DNA of 64,000 nucleotides from Pyrus communis. Lineage: Eukaryota; Streptophyta; Magnoliopsida; Rosales; Rosaceae. The DNA is taken from the NCBI RefSeq assembly GCF_963583255.1, contig NC_084807.1, forward strand, positions 3,125,372-3,189,371, read 5' to 3'. Shown here in pieces: positions 23,045 to 35,816 of this stretch; within the stretch, counting starts at the first letter, position 1, and each line of letters starts with the position of its first letter. A program made the translations under genes and the position numbers. Below the pieces are notes generated by a model. The model had not been told where the DNA came from. It was given only the letters and a program-made list of their open reading frames with translations, and searched no databases.

Positions 23045-24304
23045 CTAAGATGAAACATAATGTGAAAGTCGGGAAGCCATATTCGCAACCTGCGACTGCA
23101 TTTGTACTGCCCTGACTTTAGCAGCTGTAGCACGATGATAGAACTGCTTGCGGGACAATGACCTCACATTCTTCAAGTACTCCTCAAAGGCTATTGACCC
23201 ATCCTGCAATGCCTTATCCAAAGAATACACAACATCTTCAATCGCCAAATCAGAGGCTGTACAATCCAACATCTGCTTCGAAAGCGGGTCAATGCATTCG
23301 AAAGCATCGTCCACATCACCATCCAGCCTCCCCCTGGTCTTCCCCTCATTCTCTCTCAACCAGGCCTCCAAAACATCCAAATTCATCAGCACCATCTGCA
23401 ACTGCTGCTCCAAACCCTCCTTCTCATCCACCATCTCTTTCAACCCTTTGTTGAGCTGCTCCGATCGCTGCCGCAGCACCGCCTGTGCATTGAACAAGCC
23501 TTCAATTTCCGCCTCCCTCGTCTTCCTCAACCCTGCCATGTCGCCGTGCACCATCTCCACAAGCTTATTGATCGCATTCCTCTTGAAAACCTCATTCGGA
23601 TCATCAGTCTGAACACGAGAAAATGATCCACTACTTCCATAGGGTGACGGCGGGTACGTCCTCGGCGGAATTGCAGGACGGGCAGGACTAGCCGATCCCG
23701 ATGAGCCCGAATATGCCGGGTAGCTCGAATATCCTGAATTCGACACCGCGGACGAGGAATGACCAAGGTTAGGATTAGGGTTAGGGTTTGGATTGGGATT
23801 GGGCCTGCGCTGGGAGAAGAGAGGCGGATCCTGACCGAAAACGGCGCTGAGATTCTTGACGAGCTCGACGAGGTTGGAGCTAGGGTAGACCCAGTTCTGC
23901 AAGTAGGGGATGGAGACGGAACCAGAAGGGTTGACGTGGGCGTGAGGGCGCTTGATGACCATGTCGCGCGTGGGGTTGACGTAGACGCAGGGCGGGTGGC
24001 GAGGGTAGGACTCCATGAGCCAGATGATGACGGGGATGTTGTAGGTGACGCCCTGAAACGACATGGGGATGGTGCCGTAAGCCTGGAGGAGGTTGACGGA
24101 GCGACCGTCGTTGTGGGTGAACGTCGCGGTTTTGGGCTCGAGGGAAGGGTAGGCGGAGGTGAGAGAGACGAGGTGGGTGCGGATGAGCCACTTGGTGTCC
24201 TCGGAGTAAGGGAGGGCGGAGGGGCCACGTTGGGAGAGGACGGAGCTCAGGAACTGCTGGATCAGTTGGGGGTTCGGTGGGCTCGGACCGGCCGGTGGAA
24301 CCAT
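23045..24304 (-). CDS. ELC: ELC / VPS23 (TSG101 homologue), ESCRT-I subunit
   Basis: ESCRT-I component that binds ubiquitinated cargo on endosomes and routes it to multivesicular bodies. A single intronless frame of 419 residues, close to the usual size of about 400. An N-terminal UEV domain (about 15-165) contains [29 protein letters not shown] and [16 protein letters not shown]; as in all UEV proteins the active cysteine of true E2 enzymes is absent. A Pro/Asn repeat (about 168-179) and Pro/Ser-rich linker (to about 230) follow. A coiled coil (about 240-325) and the C-terminal steadiness box (about 335-415, including [20 protein letters not shown]) anchor it in ESCRT-I. The start [13 protein letters not shown] is typical. 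The 5' half is markedly GC- and CpG-rich compared with its surroundings. Confidence 0.96.
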   Translation of the reverse strand: MVPPAGPSPPNPQLIQQFLSSVLSQRGPSALPYSEDTKWLIRTHLVSLTSAYPSLEPKTATFTHNDGRSVNLLQAYGTIPMSFQGVTYNIPVIIWLMESYPRHPPCVYVNPTRDMVIKRPHAHVNPSGSVSIPYLQNWVYPSSNLVELVKNLSAVFGQDPPLFSQRRPNPNPNPNPNPNLGHSSSAVSNSGYSSYPAYSGSSGSASPARPAIPPRTYPPSPYGSSGSFSRVQTDDPNEVFKRNAINKLVEMVHGDMAGLRKTREAEIEGLFNAQAVLRQRSEQLNKGLKEMVDEKEGLEQQLQMVLMNLDVLEAWLRENEGKTRGRLDGDVDDAFECIDPLSKQMLDCTASDLAIEDVVYSLDKALQDGSIAFEEYLKNVRSLSRKQFYHRATAAKVRAVQMQSQVANMASRLSHYVSS

Positions 24305-24399
24305 CGCAGCAATTTGGATCGGATCGGGTTCGGAAGGTTGAGATTTGAGATTCCGAGAAGAAGAGAGGGGCGAGGGAGGATTTTAATCGGAGCGAGTTT

Positions 24400-26630
24400 T
24401 TGATCGATCAAGATTTTGGATGGAATTGGGGGAGTTTGTTTGTTTGTTATGTTTGCTTACGGGAGAAACGATGGAGTGTGAGCGTGTTTGGGACAGGCGA
24501 CTGTGTAGTGGGGGTGACTTCTGTGTCTTCACTCGTTTTCAACAACATCAAGGTAAAATCTTGCCAAGGGCCATGTCTGTACATGGACATTATCGTAAAA
24601 GAAAATTGAATTTCATATGGGCTTAAAAACTTAAGGAAAAACGTCAAGAAACTGATCGAAATTATTCATATTATAAATTATTATATAATTACTTTTAAGT
24701 AAAATAAAAATAAAGTCATATATATCATTGAATAGTATAAAAATAAATTGTTAGTAACGGTAAAATGTATTTCGAACTGTCTATATATTTATTATAGTTG
24801 ACTGACAAAACAACCCTAGTTTTGATTGATGTTTTGCATAAATAATCTTTAGAGTTAAGTCAGGACATTTACCCAACTTTTAGGGGTGATTACGTATTGA
24901 TCCTAACATTTTAAAACATTCCAAATAACCACCTAACGTTTTAAAAAGCATAAATTCGAAAGCGTAAATGTATCTTAAAAGTTGGATAGGTGTATTCAAA
25001 ATGTGGGATGTGTGTATCCATCAAGTCAAAGTTGTATTCATTGACCATGATACGTGGCCAACCAATATCAGAAATATTCAAGTATCTTATTCGATCAAGT
25101 ATCAGATACAAGATACGCGATTATACATAATTATCCGTGCATCATAGCTTGCTACTTCAACTAAATTTTAGGTTATTTGAAATGTAATTGAAGAAAAATG
25201 TTGTTAGTTATGGTTGATGTAATATTTTCAAAGTTTATTGTAACAGCCCATTCCTAATTTTACGGTTTTTATAATTTTAAATGTGTGTTTTTACAAAAAT
25301 GCCTTTTGAAATAAAAGAATAGTAAATGTATGAAAATGAAATGTTATGAAGATGTTGTATGAAATTGCAATTGTACTCAAACCTAAGGGTGCAAAATGTA
25401 ATTTACCCCATAATAAAATATAAAGTAAGAATGAAGTTCAGTTGTGGTTTGCGATTAGCGTTCAAAAAATAAATAAATAAAATAAAATAAAACCTAGTTT
25501 TGCTTCTATTTTTTTGTTTTTCTTTGTACTCACACAATTCATCATAGCAATATCAAATAACATAATAAAATATAAAGCAAGAATGAGGTAATGCATCATG
25601 GTGAATATTTTTATACTATTCAGAGCTTATAAAATATCGATTTTGTGTTTTAGAAGAACTTGAATTAAATGGAAGCGATAAAGCCTTTGAATGTTGTACA
25701 AGATTCTTCACCAAATCCTATAATTCGTTTTTGAATATTGTACAAGATTCTTCACCAAATTCTAGAAGGTCCTGAACTTAGATTGCTAAATGGTAAACAA
25801 ATCATGTTCCTCTAAAATACATTGTCCTTAATCTATAGTTGCATTCTGTTTTGATTTCCTTATTTTATTAATATATTCAATGTTGTTTTTAGATTTATAT
25901 GTCAATTCTTCTTATTTATTCAATAATAATCTTTTTATTTCAGTTTCAGAAGCAAAGACCAAATATAAAATATAGGAAGTGTTATTCGCACTTCAAAATT
26001 TTGATTCTACATTCCTCACAAGTGTATTTTTCTTTACTAATGTAGAAAGTTTAGAGTGTAGAATGAAATTTTTGGAGCGCTAATAACAATTCTCTAAAAA
26101 ATTGATTGAAACTTCAGTCTTCACCCATCAATTGGAATGATGATGGAGAATATGGTAAAATGTAAAGAAGCTTGGAAATCCATGAAGTATCATCAACTGA
26201 AAAATTGGAAGGTCCCGAACCTAATTCTTATGTAGCAAATTTGGCATTCACATATGTACGCACTCTTCCAAGACCTACTAAGACATTTGGTTTGTATATT
26301 ACTTACATGCAGTTGGAGGTACATAAATATGACACATTAGGCTGAGGAAAAATTATTGCTAAAAATACAATGAAAAGAAAATATAAGCAACTTAACAAGG
26401 ATATCAACAATAATATTGTAGGCGAAGCAAGGAATGTAGCCGAATATACGTTATTGTTTGCATCATCGCCTGATTTCCGCACAGGAGGACTTTTAAAAGG
26501 TTAGATCTTCCTTACTTGGAACTTTTATACCAAATTATCATACATCTATTGATCATATGTTTTGTTGATTGACAGTGATATAAGGCTTGAAGTTGAGGTT
26601 ATATCTGAGACAAATGTAGTACAACGGTAT
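24400..26630. other. AT-rich spacer upstream of ELC
   Basis: Holds the ELC promoter side (24305-24550) and then AT-rich sequence. A 44-bp tandem pair starts at 25687 and 25731 (GTACAAGATTCTTCACCAAA in each). No exon or transposon end is securely recognised. Confidence 0.5.
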
Positions 26631-27126
26631 TTGCTAACCCAGCCTGACTCATTGTCGACCTTTAATTGTACTCGCTTCTTTATCATAAGTCATGTGATAC
26701 TCTAACTAGTGTTTTTTTAATTTTAATGGTTGAATTGTGGTATCTTTGGTTTGCAAAACTGACTTTTTTTTTTAACATGTCATGTGAAATTTAAGCAACG
26801 GGACATTTCCTATGCACTATACAAAGCAAACAAAATTTAAGTAGTCAAATTTATTTGAACAACTCTTTCTGTTGGATAATACATGGGCGAAATTTTCAAA
26901 AGAAGAATTTGATACTTATAGTGTTATTAAAGAGGCAGCTAATATACATGTGTCACAAAATGACGTCCATTTTTGGTAATGGGTATACTCGAGAGATAAG
27001 TTTGAAATTCGTTTTCTCCTTATACGCGGGTCATGGACTCCTTTTTAATCATTTATTTAGCCTGGGGTGGAATTACCATCATTAAACATTCATTATTGGT
27101 CTGGTTGCTGGTCTAGCGATCCCTCA

Positions 27127-27894
27127 TAGGCGTGGGTTCAAAAAACCGAACCAAACACCAAATCAAAACCAAAAAAATCGAACCGAACCGAATTTTTTTG
27201 GTTCGGTTTTTTGGGTATTATTTATTTAATTAATTAAATTAATAGTTGTGAACATGAACAAGATTTGAAATCAAAGTGCCAATTCTCTTTTACTTTTTGA
27301 AAATTTGACTCTTAAGTGACGATGAAAACATATATCAGTAATTGGTCTTGAAAAGCTTGTAGGTCTTGAGATCACTAATCACACCAGCAATTGACCCAGC
27401 AGCAGCAGCTATGGTGATTATAAGGCAAGCACCACTCAAGGTTTGGAGGCACAGCCATCTTGTGCTCCGCTTTGGTACCCTCTTTTGAGCAATATACATC
27501 TCCACAGGGAAGTAAATTGTGAGCGGCCAAAATCCCAAAGCCCTTGGAAGTCCAACAACATCATTGAAAAATGGCAGGATCATGGAGATCATAGTGGTGA
27601 CAATCACAAAAGATGTCCTCCAAACCAGTCTGAAGCGGTTGAGATCGTAAGAACCGAAACCGTGAGTCAGAATTTGATGTCTTTTGCTGATGAACTGGCT
27701 ATGCAGGTAACCATATCTATATTTAAAAAAAAAAAAAAATCATGGAAAAAACCGAACCGGACTAAAATCGAACCGTTAAAACCGAGCCGAAAAAAACCAA
27801 AGAAAAATTGAACCAAACTGAACCGAACAATAACTTCGGTTTGATTTCCAATTTCGCCCAAAAATCGAACTGAAAGGAACTGAACCCACCCCTA
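27127..27894. mobile_element. 768-bp non-autonomous hAT-like element carrying an amino-acid permease exon
   Basis: Ends are TAGGCGTGGGTTC and the inverted GAACCCACCCCTA. An 8-bp duplication ATCCCTCA flanks it at 27119-27126 and 27895-27902, as expected for hAT. Subterminal zones at both ends are dense in AACCGAACC-type motifs. No transposase is present. The interior is mostly a host gene fragment on the minus strand. Confidence 0.88.
27335..27698 (-). pseudogene. Captured last exon of an amino-acid permease (AAP family)
   Basis: AAPs are plasma-membrane H+/amino-acid symporters. The fragment starts right after an AG acceptor (27699-27700 on the minus strand) and stays open for about 120 codons to a stop at 27335-27337. 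It reads FRLVWRTSFVIVTT, ISMILPFFNDVVG, ALGFWPLTIYFPVEMYIAQK, TRWLCLQ and AAAAGSIAGV, ending FKTNY; this is the C-terminal end of the family, covering about the last two or three membrane segments. The rest of the gene is absent. It lies wholly inside the hAT-like element and cannot make a transporter alone. The intact frame indicates a fairly recent capture. Confidence 0.92.
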
Positions 27895-28809
27895 ATCCCT
27901 CATAGCCGCCGCCGAGAGTGCAGCCTAGATTTTGATTAACACATGGAAAACAGATTATATAATTTTGTTACAAATTAGACAATCAAATTATAAATTTTAA
28001 AAATTTATGGAGAAAAATATTAAGAGTCCACTATTTTTTAGAATAATGAATTGTTTTTGTAAGGTGCAAATTGATTAAAACACATGCCCCTCTACACCCA
28101 TTAGAGACGTGAGTTAATGTAAACAAAAATTGATGTGTGAACCTTCTGAACTTACAACATGTAACATTGTATAGTCTCATACAAGTTTTGTTTTCCTAAT
28201 ATATTTCTAATCACTTACAAAATAAATACTTTTTCGTTAACTTAAAACATAAGGGTTAAGGTCCATGGCATGATATTTGAAAACACAGCTGAACCTGAGA
28301 AACACCAAGCCGCTACGATGCGCTTTGGTGCCAACCACTCGGTTTTTTTACCGTTGTAGGTTCAAGGGCTACCAAGACACGTTATGTGTGTATGCCTAAC
28401 TATCTTTATAATAAATATATGTTTTTTTTTGTTACAATTAATAAATAATGAATAATTCAAATACAAACTTTTCATATCACTAACTATTAGTACTAGTTAG
28501 AACTTAAACTACATCAAATATTAAAGTGCATCAAAGATGTCCCTTTCCCTTTATTAACCTCCCTATAGTGAATTACACCACATCAGTTATATTAATTAGT
28601 TTTATTAATGAAGCACAACAAGGGTAAGCCCAGTCCATGTTTATAATTTCTTCATGAAAGGCCATTCCAAGCTAGCCTATTCTTTTGCCTTGCTTAGTCC
28701 AAGCACAAAAAATGGGTCGGGCTAGCCCAACCTGGCCCATTGTCAACCCCTAATTGCACACATTGAATTGAATAGACTACTTCATCAGAAATCATATGAT
28801 ACTTTAAGT

Positions 28810-30058
28810 TAGGGCTAGGTTCGGTTTGAAACGATTTGGTTTTTTTTGTCAAAACTGAAATCGAACCGAAATTTCAGTTCGGTTCATTTTTTTCGGTTTT
28901 TTTTCAATTCGGTTTTTTTTTTTTTTTCCATTCTTCTTCTTCTTCAATAGCAAAAAAATCCCTGCAACTAAATTTTTTAATCAACAATGTAATTCATACT
29001 GATGTAGTCAAGGCTATAAAAGCCTTTCCACCAAACATAGAATTATTTAACCGATACTCGAAAGAAAACTTAAAAAAGTAATGAAACTATGCAGTGAAAC
29101 AATATAACTTTGTGCTTCAATTTTTACCAAAACAATGAATGCATCAAACGTTTCTGATTGAACCCATAACAAAATTCACCGCAAGTAAAACAATTTCACA
29201 TAAAGTTGTGAACTTTACTACTTGCAGGAGTGGCCGATGTGGAAAAGCCCATCGGTGGAAAACCCTGAGCACTTGTCGAGCTTAAGCACCTGGAGCACGC
29301 CCCCGTGCGTTTTGGCTAGCAGCTCCTAGTCCAAATCCCTAAGAATCATATGCCAAAAGTGCAGACACGTCAAGCGGTGGAAGGGGTCGGCGATATCCTC
29401 ACCCATGGCCACAGACCTTCCCCAGTCTTCCGGAATCAGATTGAATATCACCGCCCTCGGCTTCCTTTTCAGCTTCAGCGACTCTAGGTGCTGAAACTGC
29501 TGCCACAGCCGATCGGGGTAATGGTGTAGCAGAAAGCGATGGTTAATCGAACTGAACTGGATTTTGCAGTAACAAATAAAAATTACAGTTGAACTGGATG
29601 ATAGACTGACGACGATGTGTGAAAGATTGAGAGTGAGAACTAAGAAGGGTCGCAGGTCGCCTCTGGGAATGAGAGACAGAGAGTTTGAGAGTGTGATTGA
29701 AGACCGAGAGACAGAGAAGGCTCAGAGGCTACGCCGCTGCACAAACTGGGAAAATGGGAAAGACGTTTTGGGATGTTTAGGGTTTTAGACTGAACGACGT
29801 CGACCAATGTGAATATAAACATTCAGACTGAATTACATGTCGTTTCTAGTAATAAATATAAAATGATGTCGCTTTAACAAAACTTCGGTTCGATTCAATT
29901 TCCGAACCCTAGAAACCGAACTGAACCAACCAGATTTGGTTCGATTTGGTTTTTTAATTCGGTTTTGTTTTTTTGTTCATTTCGGTTTTTTCGGTTTCGG
30001 TTTGGTTTGGTTTTCCTTTTTTTTTTTTTCGGTTTTTGGTTTTTTGAACCCACCCCTA
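28810..30058. mobile_element. 1.25-kb non-autonomous hAT-like element carrying a COI1 fragment
   Basis: The left end TAGGGCTAGGTTCGGTTTG and right end GAACCCACCCCTA are inverted relatives of the 27.1-kb element. The flanks CTTTAAGT (28802-28809) and CTTTAAAT (30059-30066) form an 8-bp duplication with one mismatch. Both ends are crowded with CGGTTTGGTT-type repeats. No transposase. The paralogous block copy 1 lacks the element. Confidence 0.87.
29221..29540 (-). pseudogene. COI1: Captured fragment of a COI1-type jasmonate receptor gene
   Basis: COI1 is the F-box/LRR subunit of the SCF receptor for jasmonoyl-isoleucine. About 105 codons read on the minus strand: PDRLWQQFQHLESLKLKRKP, FNLIPEDWG, a diverged middle, LLAKTHGGVLQVLKLDKCSG and FSTDGLFHIGHSC. 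This is the first LRR portion after the F-box. There is one in-frame stop (in RDLD*ELL). The F-box and the remaining LRRs are missing. It sits within the 28.8-30.1 kb hAT-like element. Local GC content is much higher than in the flanking DNA, consistent with a transplanted coding exon. Confidence 0.9.
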
Positions 30059-30492
30059 CTTTAAATGGTGTTTCTTGAGTTTAATGGTTGAATTGTGGTC
30101 TCTTTGATTTGCAAAAATAATGATCTTTTAATTTTTATTTTTTAACATGTCATGTGAAATTTAAGCAATGTGACATTTCCTATTATCTATTCTAAAACTA
30201 GGGAGCAATTGACTGTTCATTGGGCTACAGTCAATTGTTTGCCCCTCGATTTCATCTTATTTACAAAAAAACCATGACAATTGGGCTGGGTTTGAAGGAT
30301 ATTATTTGAACTGATAAGGGTGATTTTGTCCGGAGGGTTTAGGACGAATTACCCCTTCATTTCACCTTATTTGCAAGAAACCCATTATTTGTGGACTAGG
30401 TTGGAAGGGCAATTTTGTCCTCTCGGTTTTGAGTGAATTAAGGGGTTGCCGTGTAAGGGTTGCACTTGCTGTCTTTCATTTATGGTTTCGGG

Positions 30493-30884
30493 GAAATTAA
30501 GCTTTCACAGAGAGCGGAAGAAATGGAGAGACAGAGAGACAGACAGAGAGAGAAAGAGAGAGAGAGAGAGGCAGACAGAGAGAGATGCCGAGGGGAAGAC
30601 AGCAGGGAGAGGTATGGCTGTTGTCTGCAGTTTCATTTGCTGTCCTTCAAGGAGGGTTTCGGGGGGATGGACTGTGACAGAGAGCGGAGAAATTAAGCTC
30701 TCACAGAGAGCGGAAGAAACGGAGAGACAGAGAGACAGACAGAGAGAGAAAGAGAGAGACAGACAGAGAGAGAGATGCCGAGGGGAAGACAGCAGGGAGA
30801 GGTATGGCTGTTGTCTACAGTTTCATTTGTTGTCCTTCAAGGAGGGTTTCGGGGGGATGGACTGTGACAGAGAGCGGAAGAGAG
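30493..30884. repeat. Two tandem 196-bp GA-rich units
   Basis: Unit 1 starts at 30493 and unit 2 at 30689. Both contain GAGACAGAGAGACAGACAG-type tracts and a common GTATGGCTGTTGTCT segment. An Arg/Glu-rich open frame across it is a by-product of the repeat. Confidence 0.88.
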
Positions 30885-31379
30885 AGAGAGAGAGAGAGAT
30901 GACGATGGAAAGAGAACGAAGAGGAAAGGGGAAGCTGCATGCCTCAACCCCTCGCGTTGCCCTCATCACCTCGATCCGATCGAATCATGGAGGCTTGCCC
31001 CGATCGAAACGAAGCACAGCCTCTCTCCCCCCTTGAAATCTGAAATCCGCACCCCAAAAAACCACGCATGGGCCTTCCTGACGCAAAAGGTGGAGTAAGA
31101 CGACATTAGCGAGAGAAGGGAGACGGCGGCGAGAGGAGGATAGGACAGAGGGTTCTGTTTAGGGTTTTCTCTCCGTCCCACTCCCTCTCTGCTTCTCTTA
31201 TTCAGTTTGACGTAGTTTTGCAATCTAGGATTCAGTGCATTTCAATCTTTTTTACTGGAATATACGTACATATAAATGTATAAATTTGTTCAATTTTTCT
31301 GTACACAGGGCTGGGTTAATTTGATTCTTGACCTATGGTTGGATATTATATTACAATTGTGGGTTCTATTTTCAGGGGT

Positions 31380-32812
31380 GGATGAAAAGAGACACCCATC
31401 AGAGCTTCCAACAACTCAAAGGTCAGTGATTCTTCCTTCTCCTCTCTAATTCTCTTTCTGCTATTTCAATTTGTAGGATTTAATTTAGGATTTTAAGTTG
31501 GAAACTTTAATTTAACATTTTCAGTTGCAGAGCTTAGTGTATACAACAGTTAGGGTTGTTGATTTTGATTGCTGGTCTACTAAATATTTTATAACATGTA
31601 AACAGGGAGTAGATACTTTGTATGCCCTGGATAGGGAATGGATACATAATTAGATCAATTGATGGGTGCCTTTGTTTTGGATATCTACATCCAGCAATAC
31701 CTGGTATTCTGTGTTTTGTTGTTTTAGCTCTGTGTCTTGATCAATTTCATGTTGTTACTGTCTCTTTAATTTTTTTTAAACGTTATTCCAACGGTCCTAC
31801 AAAGATATTCATAACTAGAATGAATAAGCAAACTAATGAATTCAACTGTGAGTTTAAATGATTGAGAGATTCTGGTGGTTATTGGATTGCTTAGGGAACG
31901 TAATTGTTGCCTCTGTTGCCATTTTGGTAGTCATATATGTACAGGTCAATTTCGTCAATTTTGCAGATTGTGATGGATGAACACCAGCGTCCCAATGGAA
32001 CCCCCGTTACATGTTTTACCCTCCAATCTATATATGCGCAAAGTGATGAAGAAAAGCTTGAATTTGAATATGAATCAGGGAGCACAAACATTTTGGTAAG
32101 ATCATAGTATATGAATCCATTTTCTTAGGCCGTCTTAAAGCTATTTTGGTCCTTCAGATTTCAATAAGGAAACACAACAGGCATATTATTAGGGACACAT
32201 CGATTTTCTCTTTGTTATTGTATTTGAGTTCGTAACAAATGCAGGAAGCAATATAATCTTATTATTATTTTTATTGAACATGCAAATGATTACACCTTGC
32301 AGACAGATATCTCATCAGGTATGGAGGATGATGTTTTTCTAATTCTTAGAACTTTTTTTTTCATGCTTCTGTTTTGGTAGGACTATTGTTTCTTCGTCTC
32401 TGGGTGATCCAACCTCTACCAGATTATTTGAGGATTCCATGAGGGAAACTCTATTGCATTTATGTTCATGATTCATGTTTCATATGATCTGACAAATGGT
32501 TTTAGTAGTAGTTGTACTTATTATGCTTGGCGTCTAGGTTTAGACTGCCCTTTTGCTTTTATTTTGCTCTTCCCTTCTTTCTTTCCCTTTGCTTCAGAGA
32601 TGAGCAAACTAACCTTTTGTTTTTGGTTTTGTGGGGAAATAGATATGAGGGTTGGACAATGAATCTATTAGCATTTCCGCAATTGCTTTTATTTTGTAAC
32701 TTTTGGGGGTTTGTTGCTGTCTGATTTCAGTCTTTTTTGCTTTCTGGAAACACTGTTGTTCGAATTTTGCAGCTAGAGGTCAAGGTGCTAGCGAAGGCTA
32801 TGCAGGTGTGTT
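31380..32812 (+). other. Exon-like segments of unrecognised origin inside the Helitron
   Basis: Several short stretches are bounded by AG and GT in the same orientation as the captured H3.3 and UBC2 exons: about 31376-31420, 31968-32095 (open frame beginning MDEHQRPNGTPVTCFTLQ), 32303-32320 and about 32772-32804. They could be pieces of one or more further captured genes or a 5' part of a chimeric transcript. I do not recognise the proteins. From 32.8 to 34.7 kb no other exon is recognised. Confidence 0.35.
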
Positions 32813-34747
32813 CCTGTTAATTGCAATTTCGTTACATTCTATATTCAGATATTCTTAATTCCAGCAATTGATTTCATACAACTGCAATTTTCGAAAGATG
32901 CAGATATTCTCATTTGCTAATTTACTTATCAATCTCCATTTTCCATGGATTAATGCTTATCATCTGCAAACCCCATTGCCCCTATATCTTAAAGTTTTCC
33001 TCTTTCTTTTTCCCCCCTCATTTGGATGCATATAATTTGGGCTCATTGTCATTTTTTAATTACTTACTGGTACTTTAGTTTACAATCTAGGCCATTCAGT
33101 CAATTGCTTTCTCAAATTATTGTATTTTGAGTAAAAAATTATTGGGTTAGTTAGGCTGCTGTATTTGGGGTTAGGGGTGATGTCAGTCTCACAAGCAGAT
33201 TTGGGTTTGGGGGATGGGTATAGGATTTCAGGGAGAAAAATGGGGAGGATTTTCGGGACAAAAGGGGGGATTGAGTGGTCGATTTGATGGGAGAGAAAGA
33301 GAGGAGAGTGTGATTTAGGGAACGAGAGAGAGAGAGAGGAGATTGTGATTTGGGGATTAGGTGAAAACAAAGCAGCTTCGAATCACTCAATTCAAAACTG
33401 ACCCTTATGTTACCTGCCTCTGCTTGCTTGCTCCCTTTCTCAATCGATGAGTTCTCTCACCATCAGGTTTCTAATTTTTTAATGAAAGTAAAACCAAACG
33501 GTGCAAAGCACGGGAAGCTGACGGCAGGAAAGAGAGATTGAATTAGGGAATTCGAACTGATGAGATTATTTTGGTGAGAGAGATTGCCATGGCAACGGGA
33601 GAGACGACGGTTGAGATGTAGGCAGCAAGGAGTAGGGCTGCAGTTGAGGCTTTGAGTAGGCTCCAGGAAGCAGAGAACAAAGTGTGCAAGTTGAAGATAT
33701 TTTGATTCATCCTTTACTGTTTGATTGATCATTTGCTTTTTAAAAGTTGTTATAGATATTTTGTTCCTTCATTAAAATTGTCATAGATCTTTGTAGGTTG
33801 TTTAGTTCACCTCTAGGGTTAGCTGTATGTCTTTGTAAATTAGGGGGTTGTGCTATGTTAATTGCTTTGTTTCTTGGTTGTTTTTTGTCCTTTGCTTCTA
33901 AGAAAACCGAAATTAGCCATTTTCGTCATGTAGATTGGATAAATGGTTGAATTGATACCCTCTTATTTGTTGATGAGATAGTCTACCAAAAGGTTATGGA
34001 GTTCAACGTAGGAGAGTACAATTTTTTCATACGTAGGTATTCCTCATTTTGGTTTAAGGTACTAAGTCTGAATCAGGAGACGTTTTCTGATGAAGAAAAC
34101 ATCAACATTGTATGGATGAGTTTTTTGTTTTTAATTCATTGTTTACTGTTTGATTTGCCATCTGCTTTCTTCAAATTGTCATAGATATTTTTTTTTCGTT
34201 CTTTAAAGTTGTCATAGATTTGTTTAGGTTGTTTTAGTTCATTGGCAGTCTATTGTTTTGCCTGGTAGAAAGGTCCAGTCTTGCTGTATCCTCCGACTCA
34301 CTCCAGTCTGTCTCTGTCTTTGTGATTCTGGGTTCTCTTCTGCCATTTTTGCTTCTCAAAGAAACCTAATTGCAGGTTCCTTTTCCATTTCCAAGCTTCC
34401 GTTATGCTTTGTGCTGCTGTGTTTTCTATTTTTAATGAGGCTCGATTGAAATAGGCATCAGTTTGATTGAAATATGCGTCATCTTGATTGATTATGCTGC
34501 TGTATTTCGAAGAATAACAACTTTAATAGGTCTTAAGTGTCTAATTCATTGAACTATTGCATATATGTGAGGTATTTAATTTTTCCATTGATTTTCATGT
34601 TCAAGATATAGATTTTCATTCTGTAGCTGGAGCTAACTTTCCTTTTAAGTGAGGTATTTAATATTTTTTTTGTTTCTTCAGCAGATCATTTTATTTTTCA
34701 TTGCAACCTTTTATGTGTATAAATATGCATGTGATTTTTTTTTCCAG

Positions 34748-34990
34748 GAAAAGAATTGCGGAAAGGGAAGGTACTTGCTACCAAGGTGTGTTTCGTTTGG
34801 GTTTCTAATGGCTAGAAAATTAGAATTAATAATTGCAAGCGAATTTTCCCGAGAAACAATCACATTATTGGATCTAAGTTGCTAATTGTTTTAATTTTGT
34901 ATAGGCTGCAATAAAATCTGCACCCACAAGGGCCATAACTGGAGGAGTCAAGAACCCTGACCGCTACCGCCCTGGAACCATTGCTCTACG
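34748..34990 (+). pseudogene. Captured histone H3.3-type exons
   Basis: Two exons with splice-like borders, 34748-34785 and 34905-34990. The first ends GKVLATK, matching the end of H3 exon KQLATK. The second reads AAIKSAPT, then ITGGVKNPDRYRPGTIALR, against H3 [27 protein letters not shown]. The intron position after LATK is that of intron-containing plant H3.3 genes, so genomic DNA was captured, not cDNA. There is a three-residue insertion after SAPT. The N-terminal tail start and the whole histone-fold core are absent, so no functional histone could result. Confidence 0.88.
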
Positions 34991-35816
34991 GTGAGTTTTC
35001 AACACAATATAGTTCAAATCCTCTGAATCATGTTCTTGAATTTTACTATATTGCATTTCGTTATCTGAACTCTGTTCTTTCAATCTGGTTACCTGAATTG
35101 TGCCTAATATTTGATGTGGCTGGTGGCATTGTATGGCTGGCTGGTGTGATTTGGGACTGTTTTTAGTTAATGGGAGACATGGCACAAAGGTGTGGGGCAA
35201 TGAAGTCAAGTGGGATTAGGAATTTAGGGTAGTAGAGTTTTTGCTAATTTATGGGATTAAGCGTTCTCAGGTATGTATTTTTTTGAGAAGAAACTATAAC
35301 AATTTATTAAAAAAGAAAAGAGAAATACACAGAAGTGGATAAGAAATCCACCAAGAACAGAACAAGAAAATCTCTCAGGTATGTATGGATGTGTGATCTG
35401 AATAATATGAATTAGAATTTTTTGGTTAGTGTCCAATTAGTGAAGAAAGGATGATTATTTTTGTTATCATGCATATTTAAGTTGTAAACATCTGAAAAAC
35501 TGCTTAATTGAAGTGAAATTTCCAGTTTTTGAGCCTGATTTCAAGTCTTGAACTTTGAATTTGTCTATACCTAGCTCAGCTGAAGCTATCCACGTCGTAG
35601 TTTAAAGTATTTGTATTGGTAATTATGTGTTTAAGTTGCGCAAATGAGTTGCCCCAATATCTTTTGTGTGCAATTTGGTGTAGAAATGTGGGTTTTGATG
35701 TTTTGGCAGGCATCGGAAAAAAAAAAATGAAATTGGTTTTCTCTCAATGCATAGTTAATCTTAAAATACGGTTTATTAAATTGGGTTCATGATATATGGG
35801 TGGTAGCAAATTAGCA

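Noticed and set aside
23764..23805. Telomere-like GGTTAGGG repeats
   Set aside because: They encode the Pro-Asn repeat of ELC on the minus strand; not an interstitial telomere.
23527..24403. Long Pro/Ser/Arg-rich or Val/Gly-rich frames on both strands
   Set aside because: Shadows of the GC-rich ELC coding sequence in other frames.
30446..31036. 196-codon Arg/Glu-rich open frame
   Set aside because: It is the translation of two 196-bp GA-rich tandem units; periodic composition, no domain, no conserved start.
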